From NCBI RefSeq assembly GCF_039926425.1, contig NZ_JBDSWZ010000276.1, positions 1 to 37,518 on the forward strand: DNA of 37,518 bases. The letters run 5' to 3'. This stretch comes from Dokdonella_A sp039926425. GTDB lineage: Bacteria > Pseudomonadota > Gammaproteobacteria > Xanthomonadales > Rhodanobacteraceae. The notes under the pieces are model-generated. The model worked only from the letters and a program-made list of their open reading frames with translations, did not search any database and was not told where the DNA came from. Positions within the stretch are counted from its first letter, which is position 1; each line of letters starts with the position of its first letter. The translations under genes and the position numbers were made by a program. Shown here in pieces: positions 8,002-15,819 of this stretch.

Positions 8002-8759
8002 ACACCATCGCCGATCATATGCAGGAACCACCCGAGGACATCGACTTCGCGGGGGAGTACGTGCTTGGTGTGCTTGGCGCCGCCGATCGCGCGGCCGCCG
8101 AGCGCCGGATCGCAGGCGATGCGTCGTTTGCGCGCGAAGTTGCCGATTGGGAATCTCGGCTGATGCCGCTGATCGACGAGATCAACCCGGTGCCGCCTCC
8201 GTACGCATTGTGGCCACGCATCCGCGCAGCCGCCGGGTTGCCGGCAGATCCTCGCGCACCGGCGACGCAGGTGCGTGCGGCAGAACCCGCCGGCTTCTGG
8301 CAGAGCGCGCAGATCTGGCGATGGCTGACCGCTGGCGGATTCGCGGCCGCGGCTGCAAGTCTGGTAGCCCTGTTCGTTGTGCCGCAGATCGCGCCGCCGC
8401 CGGTCGAGGCGCCCGCGTCCAAGCCACTGGTTGCCAAGATGGTGCAGGACGACGGCAAGTCGCTGTTCCTTGCAACGGTCGATGCACGTCTTGGCACGGT
8501 CGTCGTGCAGCCGACCACGGTCGACATTCCGGCCAATCGCGTGGCGGAACTGTGGCTGATTCCGCCGGGCGATTCGCCGCACTCTCTCGGCCTGCTCGAT
8601 CCGACGCGTGCGAATGCCGTGGTCGTCCCCAAGGAACTGATCGCCGCACTCGGACCGCATGCGCTCTTTGCGGTGACGGTCGAGCCACCAGGCGGCGGAC
8701 CTGGCGGCAAGCCGAGCGGACCGATCATCGCCAAGGGCGAACTCTCGCTCCTCCTCTGA
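7998..8759 (+). CDS. RskA-like anti-sigma factor
   Basis: 253 residues. The cytoplasmic N-terminal part has the anti-sigma-K signature (FAGEYVLGVLGAADRAAAE, about residues 14-32), followed by a segment holding the WESRLMPLIDEINPVPPP stretch. One membrane helix (about 110-130, WLTAGGFAAAAASLVALFVV) leads to a periplasmic RskA domain (about 140-253) with the conserved VAELWLIPPG and SLGLLD. There is no ChrR-type zinc motif or cupin. The family holds its sigma factor inactive at the membrane until proteolysis or a signal releases it. ATG 7998 overlaps the sigma stop by four bases; a GTG at 7986 is possible but less likely. Confidence 0.9.
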   Translation: MNTIADHMQEPPEDIDFAGEYVLGVLGAADRAAAERRIAGDASFAREVADWESRLMPLIDEINPVPPPYALWPRIRAAAGLPADPRAPATQVRAAEPAGFWQSAQIWRWLTAGGFAAAAASLVALFVVPQIAPPPVEAPASKPLVAKMVQDDGKSLFLATVDARLGTVVVQPTTVDIPANRVAELWLIPPGDSPHSLGLLDPTRANAVVVPKELIAALGPHALFAVTVEPPGGGPGGKPSGPIIAKGELSLLL

Positions 8760-8819
8760 AGCGCATTGATCTGGGCACGCTTCATGGGCTCGCGAATCCG
8801 GGCACATTCCCTGTGGAAA

Positions 8820-8839
8820 CTCACCGATGCGTCGGTGAG
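8820..8839 (+). promoter_or_regulatory. Perfect hairpin/dyad before the desaturase gene
   Basis: CTCACCGA, a TGCG loop and TCGGTGAG form an 8-bp perfect stem, 60 bases after the anti-sigma stop and 96 bases before the desaturase start. With no T-run after it, it is a poor intrinsic terminator. It may be an operator or an attenuating hairpin separating the regulator pair from the enzyme genes. Confidence 0.4.
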
Positions 8840-8886
8840 CACGCCGGCGTCCGCGGGCGTGGCGCGCGTTGAAGCGCCTGCATCCG

Positions 8887-8909
8887 GATCCGACCTGTTC
8901 TCGTATACC
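8887..8909 (+). promoter_or_regulatory. Possible promoter region of the desaturase-led operon
   Basis: Contains the GATCCGACCTGTT string shared with the sigma-gene leader and, just after it, TATACC (8904-8909), 26 bases before the ATG at 8936. The 12-base spacing between GATCC and TATACC is too short for a normal -35/-10 pair, so only one of the two may be a promoter element. Confidence 0.25.
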
Positions 8910-8935
8910 TTTTTGTCTTCTGCACTGGAACTGCA

Positions 8936-9913
8936 ATGTCGAGTGTGCCGATCCATGAAGCCAGCGCTCCGATCGTCGTGAAGGGACCGACGCCGCGCGC
9001 ACGCTCATTCGCAGTGACGCTCAAGAGCTGGTTCGACACCGAAGCCGACGTCGAGCTCGACGAGCGCGCCGATCGCATCGACTGGCTGCGCACGGTGCCG
9101 TTCATCGGCATGCACCTCGCATGTCTCGGCGTGTTCTTCGTCGGCGTGTCGGGATTCGCGATCGCAGTGGCAGTCGCGTTGTATGCAATCCGCATGTTTG
9201 CCGTCACCGGCTTCTACCATCGGTACTTCGCACACAAGACGTTTCGCACCTCACGCAGTGTCCAGTTTCTGGCCGCTGTCATTGGCGCCGCCTGTGTCCA
9301 GAGGGGTCCGCTGTGGTGGGCGTCGCATCACCGCAACCATCATCGCCACGCGGATACCGACCTCGACATCCACTCACCGCGACACGGCTTCCTGCGCAGT
9401 CACATGGGCTGGTTCCTGACGCGCCGCGCGTTCCACACCGACTTTGCGGTGATCGGCGACTTTGCGCGCTATCCCGAATTGCGCCTGCTCGACCGGTTCG
9501 ACATCCTCGTTCCGACCTTGCTCGCCATCGCTCTCTATTTCCTCGGAGCCTGGCTTGCGATCGCGCATCCCGAACTCGGCACCAGTGGCCCTCAATTGCT
9601 GGTGTGGGGATTTTTCGTGTCGACCATCGTGCTGTTCCACGCGACCGTCACGATCAACTCGATCGCCCACCGGTTCGGTCGCCGCCGCTTCAACACGCGC
9701 GATACCAGCCGCAACAACTGGTTCCTTGCACTCATCACCTTCGGCGAGGGCTGGCACAACAACCATCATTTCTTCCCGGGATCCGCGCGCCAGGGATTCC
9801 GCTGGTGGGAACTGGACATGACCTGGTATGGCCTGCGCGCGCTGGCGCTGCTCGGCATCGTCCGTGACCTCAAGCCGGTGCCGGCGTGGGTGCTTGAGCG
9901 CAAGGAACACTGA
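8936..9913 (+). CDS. Membrane acyl-(CoA/lipid) delta-9-type fatty acid desaturase
   Basis: 325-residue di-iron membrane desaturase. The three histidine boxes are HRYFAH (95-100), HRNHH (132-136) and HNNHH (274-278). Hydrophobic pairs lie before box 1 (about 55-95) and between boxes 2 and 3 (about 190-240). TSRNNWFLALITFGEGWHNNHH is the usual DesC/stearoyl-CoA-desaturase context. It would introduce a cis double bond using O2 and an electron donor. The ATG at 8936 is the first of the family-like N-terminus. Four bases separate its stop from the FAD oxidoreductase start. In this operon it can supply the unsaturated acyl chain needed by CFA-fold methyltransferases. Regiospecificity is inferred from the family only. 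Confidence 0.94.
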   Translation: MSSVPIHEASAPIVVKGPTPRARSFAVTLKSWFDTEADVELDERADRIDWLRTVPFIGMHLACLGVFFVGVSGFAIAVAVALYAIRMFAVTGFYHRYFAHKTFRTSRSVQFLAAVIGAACVQRGPLWWASHHRNHHRHADTDLDIHSPRHGFLRSHMGWFLTRRAFHTDFAVIGDFARYPELRLLDRFDILVPTLLAIALYFLGAWLAIAHPELGTSGPQLLVWGFFVSTIVLFHATVTINSIAHRFGRRRFNTRDTSRNNWFLALITFGEGWHNNHHFFPGSARQGFRWWELDMTWYGLRALALLGIVRDLKPVPAWVLERKEH

Positions 9914-9917
9914 GCCG

Positions 9918-11162
9918 ATGCGCATCGCGGTGATCGGCTCCGGCATTGCAGGCCTGTCGTCGGCGTGGCTGCTGTCGCGTGAGCACGAGGTCGTGCTGTT
10001 CGAATCGAACGACTACCTGGGCGGCCACACGCACACGCACGACGTGGTCGTCGACGGTGGCACGCTCGCGGTCGACACGGGCTTCATCGTGTTCAATCCC
10101 GATCATTACCCACTGCTGACGCGCCTGTTCGGCGAGCTGCAGGTGCAGTCGCGTTCGACCACGATGAGCTTCTCGGCACACGGCGAGGCCAGCGGCATCG
10201 AATACAACGCCGGCAGCCTCCGCGGGCTGTTTTGCCAGCCGCGTAATCTTCTACGCCCCGACTTCCTCCGCATGGCCGGCGAGATCATCAAGTTCTACCG
10301 CAACGCTCCGGCCCTGCTCGACGATCCGCAGGGTGACGTGCCGCTCGGCGAATATCTCGACCACAACAACTATTCGGACATGTTCCGCGACCTGCACCTG
10401 GTGCCAATGGCGTCGGCACTGTGGTCGTCGCCGGCCTCGTGGATCCTGGAATTTCCGGTACGCCACCTGGTTCGCTTCATGGCCAACCACCAGATGCTGC
10501 AGATCACCGGTCGACCACCGTGGCGCGTGGTCGAAGGCGGTTCGCGTTCTTACGTGCGCGAGCTTCGCGCCCGCTGGAGCGTGCAGGAGCGCCTGTCGTG
10601 TCCGGTGTCGGGCGTCCGTCGAAGCGACGATGAGGTCGTGGTCACGAGCCCGGGCGGCGAGGAAGTCTTCGACCAGGTCGTGCTTGCCTGTCACAGCGAC
10701 CAGGCCTTGCGCCTGCTGACCGATGCGACCGACGACGAGCGGGACATCCTCGGTGCCATGCCTTACCAGCGCAACAATGTGGTGCTGCACACCGATGCGC
10801 GCGTGCTGCCGCGCAATCGAAAGGCGTGGGCCGCCTGGAACGCGCATGTTCCAGCCGACACGGAAGCCGAGTGCACCGTCAGCTACTGCATGAACATCCT
10901 GCAGTCGATCGATGCGCCGCAACCGCTGATCGTCACGTTGAACCGCACGGCGGACATCGATCCGGCACGCATCCTGTGGCGCGGAACGTATAGCCATCCG
11001 TTGCAGACGTTGGCATCAGCAACCGCGCAGACGCGACGCGCAACGATCCAGGGACGCCACCGCACATGGTTTGCCGGCGCCTATTGGGGCTACGGCTTCC
11101 ACGAGGATGGCATCCGCAGCGGTGTCGAGGTCGCACGGGAACTCGGGGTGGAATGGCCGTGA
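9918..11162 (+). CDS. FAD-dependent amine-oxidase-fold oxidoreductase (COG2907 type)
   Basis: 414 residues. The N-terminal dinucleotide-binding motif is MRIAVIGSGIAGLSSAWLL with the acidic end of strand 2 at E (VVLFESNDYLGGHTHT). The C-terminal FAD segment is WFAGAYWGYGFHEDGIRSG. This family of predicted NAD/FAD-binding proteins is almost always next to DUF1365 and CFA-synthase-like genes, as here. In Rhodobacter, genes of this neighbourhood are required to make methylated and furan fatty acids; the reaction of this protein is not established. The ATG at 9918 gives the classic Rossmann start; upstream in-frame codons belong to the overlapping desaturase. Confidence 0.92.
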   Translation: MRIAVIGSGIAGLSSAWLLSREHEVVLFESNDYLGGHTHTHDVVVDGGTLAVDTGFIVFNPDHYPLLTRLFGELQVQSRSTTMSFSAHGEASGIEYNAGSLRGLFCQPRNLLRPDFLRMAGEIIKFYRNAPALLDDPQGDVPLGEYLDHNNYSDMFRDLHLVPMASALWSSPASWILEFPVRHLVRFMANHQMLQITGRPPWRVVEGGSRSYVRELRARWSVQERLSCPVSGVRRSDDEVVVTSPGGEEVFDQVVLACHSDQALRLLTDATDDERDILGAMPYQRNNVVLHTDARVLPRNRKAWAAWNAHVPADTEAECTVSYCMNILQSIDAPQPLIVTLNRTADIDPARILWRGTYSHPLQTLASATAQTRRATIQGRHRTWFAGAYWGYGFHEDGIRSGVEVARELGVEWP

Positions 11163-12049
11163 ATCCGGTCGCCGACGCACGCAATGACCCGCGCGCCTCC
11201 ACCGACGAGGCCGGATTCCCGCTGATCGCGCGCGCCATCGACCGGAGTTCCAATGCCGCGTCCGATCGCCCCACAGCGAGCGCGATCTACGAAGGCTGGG
11301 TCCGCCACCGCCGTCATTCGCCGCACCCGAACGCATTTCGCTATCGCATGTACATGCTCTATCTCGACCTGGCGGAGATTCCCGCGCTGTTCGACGATCG
11401 CTGGTTGTGGTCGGCGAGCGGACGCAACCTCGCTGAATTCCGTCGCAGTGATTTCTTCGGCGAGCCGACCGTGTCGCTCGACGACGCAGTGCGCTATCGC
11501 GTCGCGAGCGAAACGGGCCATGTTCCGAGAGGGCCGATCCGTCTGCTCGCGCATCTGCGCTACTTCGGCTACTCGTTCAATCCGGTCAGCTTCTACTACT
11601 GCTTCGCCGAGGACGGCGTCACGCTCGAAGCAATCCTCGCCGAAATCACCAACACGCCGTGGAAGGAACGCCATGCCTATGTGTTGCCGGTCGCGCAAGC
11701 ACTGCACAGCGGCACTGCGCTGCGCTGGGATTTTCCGAAAGCCTTCCACGTCTCGCCGTTCATGGCGATGAAGCGTGACTACGCCTGGCGATTCACGGTG
11801 CCAGGGGACAACCTGCGCATCCACATGGATGTGATCGACGGCGCGCGTGAAGGCTCGCTACGCGAACTCGACGCAACGCTCGTGCTGGAACGACACGATT
11901 TCACCGGCGCCAACCTCGCCCGGGTGCTGGCGCGTCATCCGTTCATGACCGCTAAGGTGGTTGCTGCGATACATTGGCAGGCGTTGCGCATCTACGCGCG
12001 CGGCAACCCCGTACATGATCATCCGAACCCCACGGAGCATTCCCGATGA
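11153..12049 (+). CDS. DUF1365 family protein
   Basis: 298 residues of unknown biochemical role. Family hallmarks are AIYEGWVRHRRHSPHPNAFRY near residue 45, the YFGYSFNPVSFYYCF block in the middle, NTPWKERHAYVLP and KAFHVSPFM. Members are found beside COG2907 oxidoreductases and CFA-like methyltransferases across Proteobacteria and plants. The ATG at 11153 follows GGGGTGG and overlaps the preceding gene by 10 bases; GTG 11159 (GTGA overlap) is an alternative. No membrane segment is evident. It probably acts in the same lipid modification as its neighbours. Confidence 0.92.
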   Translation: MAVNPVADARNDPRASTDEAGFPLIARAIDRSSNAASDRPTASAIYEGWVRHRRHSPHPNAFRYRMYMLYLDLAEIPALFDDRWLWSASGRNLAEFRRSDFFGEPTVSLDDAVRYRVASETGHVPRGPIRLLAHLRYFGYSFNPVSFYYCFAEDGVTLEAILAEITNTPWKERHAYVLPVAQALHSGTALRWDFPKAFHVSPFMAMKRDYAWRFTVPGDNLRIHMDVIDGAREGSLRELDATLVLERHDFTGANLARVLARHPFMTAKVVAAIHWQALRIYARGNPVHDHPNPTEHSR

Positions 12050-13338
12050 GCTTCGACACCCTGGTCGACAGCAGGCCGGACACCGATCCACGCGAACCGT
12101 CGATGATCGAACGCATCACCCGCGGCCGGCTGTTGCAGTCACTCGAGAGCCTGCGCGAATGCCGCATCGTGGTCGAGGAAAACAGCGGCACACAGTCCTA
12201 CGGATCCCCGGCCGCGCGCCCGGAAGACACGCTCAACGCGCGCATCCGTGTGCGGGATCCCGCGTTCTATCGCATGACGGCGCTCAACGGCAGTGTCGGC
12301 GCGGGTGAAGCGTTCATGGACGGCCTTTGGGACTGCGACGATCTCGTCTCGCTCATCCGCGTTCTGGTGCGCAACCGCGATCATCTGGACGCCATGGAAA
12401 CCGGCCTCGCCCGGATCGGTGGCAGCGTCATGAAGGCGCTTCACGCCGTCGCGCGCAACACGCAGGCCGGCAGCCGCCGCAACATCGCCGCGCACTACGA
12501 TCTCGGCAACGATTTCTTCAAGCTCTTTCTCGACGACAACATGATGTACTCGTCAGCGTTGTACGACAACGACGACGAATCGCTGGATGTCGCATCCACC
12601 CGCAAGCTGGACCGGATCTGCCGCAAGCTTGCGCTCGGGCCAAACGATCACGTGGTCGAGATCGGAACCGGCTGGGGCGGCTTCGCGATTCATGCAGCAC
12701 GCCACTATGGCTGCCGCGTGACGACCACGACGATCTCGAAGGAACAGCACGCGCTGGCGACCGAACGCGTCGCAGCGGCGGGTCTTTCCGATCGGATCGA
12801 ACTGCTGCTGGAGGACTACCGCGAACTCGGCGGACGCTACGACCGCCTTGTGTCGATCGAGATGATCGAAGCAATCGGACACCAGTACCTCGACACCTAT
12901 TTCCGCAAGGTCGGCACGCTGCTCAAGCCGGACGGCGCGGCGCTGATCCAGGCCATCACCATCGAGGATCATCGCTACGCGCAGGCGCTGCGTGCGGTGG
13001 ACTTCATCAAGCGCCATGTGTTTCCCGGCTGCTTCATCCCGTCGATCAGCGCAATGCTCGGCGCGACCACGCGCAACAGCGACCTGAAGCTCTTCCATCT
13101 GGAAGACATCGGTCCGAGCTACGCGTTGACGCTCAAGGCATGGCGCGAACGGTTCCTCGCGCGCCGCAGCGACGTGCTCGCGCAAGGCTATCCGGAACGC
13201 TTCGCGCGGATGTGGGAGTTTTATCTGGCCTACTGCGAGGGCGGCTTCCGCGAGCGTTCGATCGGCGTCGTGCAGATGCTGCTGACGCGTCCGCGTTCGC
13301 AGCGTGCGCAGATTGCCCCGGCGCTATCGCCGGCATGA
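12046..13338 (+). CDS. Cyclopropane-fatty-acid-synthase-like SAM methyltransferase (first copy)
   Basis: 430 residues. An N-terminal lipid-binding part (about 20-140) precedes a Rossmann methyltransferase domain with SAM motif VVEIGTGWGGFAIHA (203-217). Compared from memory with E. coli Cfa, the active-site Glu is kept (E275 in EMIEAIG) and the tyrosine in GPSYALTLKAW is kept. The Cys of the SCAYW motif is Ser170 (YSSALY), and the bicarbonate-ligand His of LLHTIG is Gln302 (LIQAIT). It may therefore methylate a double bond without ring closure, as reported for a class of SAM methylases in Rhodobacter sphaeroides. Start and stop both overlap neighbours as ATGA, showing strong coupling. The outcome (cyclopropane or methyl-branched chain) is unproven. 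Confidence 0.92.
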   Translation: MSFDTLVDSRPDTDPREPSMIERITRGRLLQSLESLRECRIVVEENSGTQSYGSPAARPEDTLNARIRVRDPAFYRMTALNGSVGAGEAFMDGLWDCDDLVSLIRVLVRNRDHLDAMETGLARIGGSVMKALHAVARNTQAGSRRNIAAHYDLGNDFFKLFLDDNMMYSSALYDNDDESLDVASTRKLDRICRKLALGPNDHVVEIGTGWGGFAIHAARHYGCRVTTTTISKEQHALATERVAAAGLSDRIELLLEDYRELGGRYDRLVSIEMIEAIGHQYLDTYFRKVGTLLKPDGAALIQAITIEDHRYAQALRAVDFIKRHVFPGCFIPSISAMLGATTRNSDLKLFHLEDIGPSYALTLKAWRERFLARRSDVLAQGYPERFARMWEFYLAYCEGGFRERSIGVVQMLLTRPRSQRAQIAPALSPA

Positions 13339-13904
13339 GTCCACGCGCCGCATTCTGGATCAACACGGTCGCTTTCCAGCTCGTGTGGATGGTGGCCGTC
13401 GGCGGCGCGGCACAGGGTCTGTGGTGGGCCGGGCCGATTGCTGTGTGCGTGTTTGCCGCATATCAGTTGAGCGTCTCCACCGAAATGCGCAGCGACGTGC
13501 TCCTGATCATCCTCGCAGTCGTGATCGGTGCATTTGCGGATTCGCTGCTCGCGCATCTGCAGCTCGTGCGCTACACATCGCCGGTGCCGAGCGCGGAATT
13601 CGCTCCGCTGTGGATTCTTGCGCTGTGGGCGAGCCTTGCGCTGACGATCAACCACTCAATGGCCTTTTTGCAACGGGATCTGCGCATTGCTGCGCTGTTC
13701 GGAGCACTCGGAGCGCCGCTGTCGTTTTCGATTGCCGATCGCGCATGGAACGCCGTGAAACTTGCAGAGCCCTTGCCGACGACGCTGTTCGCGCTCGCCG
13801 CACTCTGGACAATCGCTACACCACTCCTTGCAGCCACTGCGCGCCTGCTGCGCAGACGTGCCACGTCGTTGACGCTCGCCTCGGCGCTGGAGGCACACCG
13901 GTGA
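13335..13904 (+). CDS. DUF2878 integral membrane protein
   Basis: 189 residues with five to six membrane helices. Family-like features are FWINTVAFQLVWMVAV at the N-terminus, FADSLLAHLQLVRY near residue 70, and WILALWASLALTINHSM with GALGAPLSF. Function is unknown; DUF2878 genes recur beside CFA-like methyltransferases and DUF1365. The ATG overlaps the preceding stop (ATGA) and the GTG start of the next gene overlaps its own stop, so it is part of one translational chain. A role in presenting or moving lipid substrate is only a guess. Confidence 0.88.
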   Translation: MSPRAAFWINTVAFQLVWMVAVGGAAQGLWWAGPIAVCVFAAYQLSVSTEMRSDVLLIILAVVIGAFADSLLAHLQLVRYTSPVPSAEFAPLWILALWASLALTINHSMAFLQRDLRIAALFGALGAPLSFSIADRAWNAVKLAEPLPTTLFALAALWTIATPLLAATARLLRRRATSLTLASALEAHR

Positions 13905-14683
13905 ACGCATGGCCGATCGTGCTGCTGTGGCTCTTCGCGGCGGTCGTGATGTTCGTCGGCTGGCTGCGCCAGCGAACGACACGCAACGCGGGCCTCGTCG
14001 ACGTCCTGTGGTCCGCGTGCATGGCGTTGAGTGCGGTGTTTTACGCAAGCGTCGCCGATGGCGCAATGGTGCCGCGCATTCTGATTGCGGTGCTTGGCGG
14101 CGTCTGGGGCAGTCGCCTTGCGCTGCATCTGATGCATCGCGTCGGCAGCGAACCCGAAGACGGACGCTACCGGTATCTGCGCGAGCACTGGCACGACGAC
14201 CAGCGCCGGTTCTTCGGATTCTTCATGGCGCAGGCCGTCGCGACAGGCCTCTATTCGCTGCCGTTCTGGATTGCCGCGAGCAATCCCGTGGCAGGCTGGA
14301 CCGTGTGGTCGACGCTTGCGGTGGTGGTGTGGCTCGTCAGCATCGGTGGCGAGACGATCGCCGATCGACAACTCGCCGCGTTTCGTGCCGATTCCGCGAA
14401 TCGTGGCAAGACCTGTCGCGCCGGACTCTGGCGCTACTCGCGCCATCCCAATTATTTCTTCGAGTGGACCCACTGGTTCGCCTACGTGTTCCTCGCCGTC
14501 GGCGCAGGTCCATGGCTCCTCGCGGCAAGCTTCATCGGCCCGGCGTTGATGCTCGTATCGCTGGCCTGGCTTACCGGCATTCCATTCACCGAAGCGCAGT
14601 CTCTGCGTTCGCGCGGCGACGACTATCGCGACTACCAGCGCACCACCAGTGCACTCATCCCGTGGTTTCCGAAGGAGCAATGA
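13901..14683 (+). CDS. DUF1295 membrane protein (steroid 5-alpha-reductase-like)
   Basis: 260 residues, about six to seven membrane helices. The C-terminal signature GLWRYSRHPNYFFEWTHWF (about 177-195) is the conserved motif of DUF1295/steroid-5-alpha-reductase and ICMT-like proteins, which bind NADPH or SAM there. By analogy with steroid reductases it might reduce a double bond of an intermediate formed by the methyltransferases; this is inference. It starts at GTG 13901, forming GTGA with the previous stop; the next methyltransferase gene begins one base after its TGA. Confidence 0.9.
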   Translation: MNAWPIVLLWLFAAVVMFVGWLRQRTTRNAGLVDVLWSACMALSAVFYASVADGAMVPRILIAVLGGVWGSRLALHLMHRVGSEPEDGRYRYLREHWHDDQRRFFGFFMAQAVATGLYSLPFWIAASNPVAGWTVWSTLAVVVWLVSIGGETIADRQLAAFRADSANRGKTCRAGLWRYSRHPNYFFEWTHWFAYVFLAVGAGPWLLAASFIGPALMLVSLAWLTGIPFTEAQSLRSRGDDYRDYQRTTSALIPWFPKEQ

Positions 14684-14684
14684 C

Positions 14685-15785
14685 ATGACGACGGAAATTC
14701 TCGCGTCGAGACAGAACACACCGCAGAAACCTGCAGCGGCCGAACACGACAGCGCGTGGTCAACGATTGCATTGGCCGAGCGCGGCCTGCTTCCCGACAG
14801 CCTGATCCGACTGGGAATCCGCCGGCTGTGTGCGGATCGTCTTCGCGTCGAACGCGGCGCCAGTCTCGAAGCGTCATGGCAGCGCTTCCGCCACGTGCTC
14901 GACAGTCTGCGCACCAGCTCGATCGCAATCGAAACAGATGCCGCCAACGCACAGCACTATGAATTGCCACCCGGCTTCTTCGAACTCTGCCTTGGCAAAA
15001 GGCTGAAATACAGTTCGTGCTACTGGGACAACACCACGCCGGATCTCGACGCGGCCGAAGTGCGGATGCTCGCAATCTACGCCGAACGTGCGCTGCTCGC
15101 CGACGGCCAGTCGATCCTCGAACTCGGCTGCGGCTGGGGTTCGCTGACGCTGTGGATGGCCGAGCACTTTCCCAATGCCCGCATCACTGCGGTGTCGAAC
15201 TCGCGGCCGCAGCGTGAATTCATCGAAGCACGATGCCGCGACCGCGGTTTGGCCAACGTGCGCGTCATCACACGGGACATCAATGAACTGACCCTCGATT
15301 CTGCACAGTTCGATCGGGTCGTCTCGGTGGAGATGTTCGAGCACGTGCGCAACTACGACCATCTCATGTCGCGCATCGGTGAATGGCTGCGAACCGGCGG
15401 CAAGCTGTTCGTGCACATCTTCTGCCATCGTGAACTGATGTATCCGTTCGAGACCGACGGCGACGACGACTGGATGGGCAAATACTTCTTCACCGGCGGC
15501 CTGATGCCCGCGGCCGACACGCTTCTGCATTTCCAGCGCGACCTGAAGATCGACGAGCAGTGGCGCCTCTCGGGCACCCACTACGAGAAGACCGCGAATG
15601 CGTGGCTCGAAAACCACGACCGCCGTCGCGACGAGGTCCTTCGCGTCCTTGGCGTGGCATACGGCGACCAGGCGGCGCTTTGGAACCAGCGCTGGCGCAT
15701 GTTCTGGATGGCTTGCGCGGAACTGTTCGGTTATGCGGACGGCGACGAGTGGATGGTCGGTCACTACCGGTTTTCAAAGGACTGA
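14685..15785 (+). CDS. CFA-fold SAM methyltransferase resembling coclaurine N-methyltransferases (second copy)
   Basis: 366 residues. SAM motif ILELGCGWGSLTLWMAE (144-160). Active-site features of the fold are present: SSCYW (110-114, Cys112), EMFEHV (E219) and FVHIFCH (H244, H248). Blocks FFELCLGKRLKYSSCYW, then DDDWMGKYFF and DEWMVGHYRF at the C-terminus resemble, from memory, plant coclaurine and tetrahydroprotoberberine N-methyltransferases, which share the CFA-synthase fold, more than they resemble E. coli Cfa. It is clearly not a recent duplicate of the upstream copy. The ATG at 14685 is one base after the DUF1295 stop. It ends the operon, 34 bases from a convergent gene. Substrate (acyl chain or amine headgroup) is unknown. 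Confidence 0.9.
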   Translation: MTTEILASRQNTPQKPAAAEHDSAWSTIALAERGLLPDSLIRLGIRRLCADRLRVERGASLEASWQRFRHVLDSLRTSSIAIETDAANAQHYELPPGFFELCLGKRLKYSSCYWDNTTPDLDAAEVRMLAIYAERALLADGQSILELGCGWGSLTLWMAEHFPNARITAVSNSRPQREFIEARCRDRGLANVRVITRDINELTLDSAQFDRVVSVEMFEHVRNYDHLMSRIGEWLRTGGKLFVHIFCHRELMYPFETDGDDDWMGKYFFTGGLMPAADTLLHFQRDLKIDEQWRLSGTHYEKTANAWLENHDRRRDEVLRVLGVAYGDQAALWNQRWRMFWMACAELFGYADGDEWMVGHYRFSKD

Positions 15786-15819
15786 ATCGACGACAGCGCT
15801 CAGCGCAGGATCTTTTCGG

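Noticed and set aside
8871..8909. TTGAAG (8869-8874) with TATACC (8904-8909) as a sigma-70 promoter
   Set aside because: The spacing is 29 bases, far from the usual 16-18.
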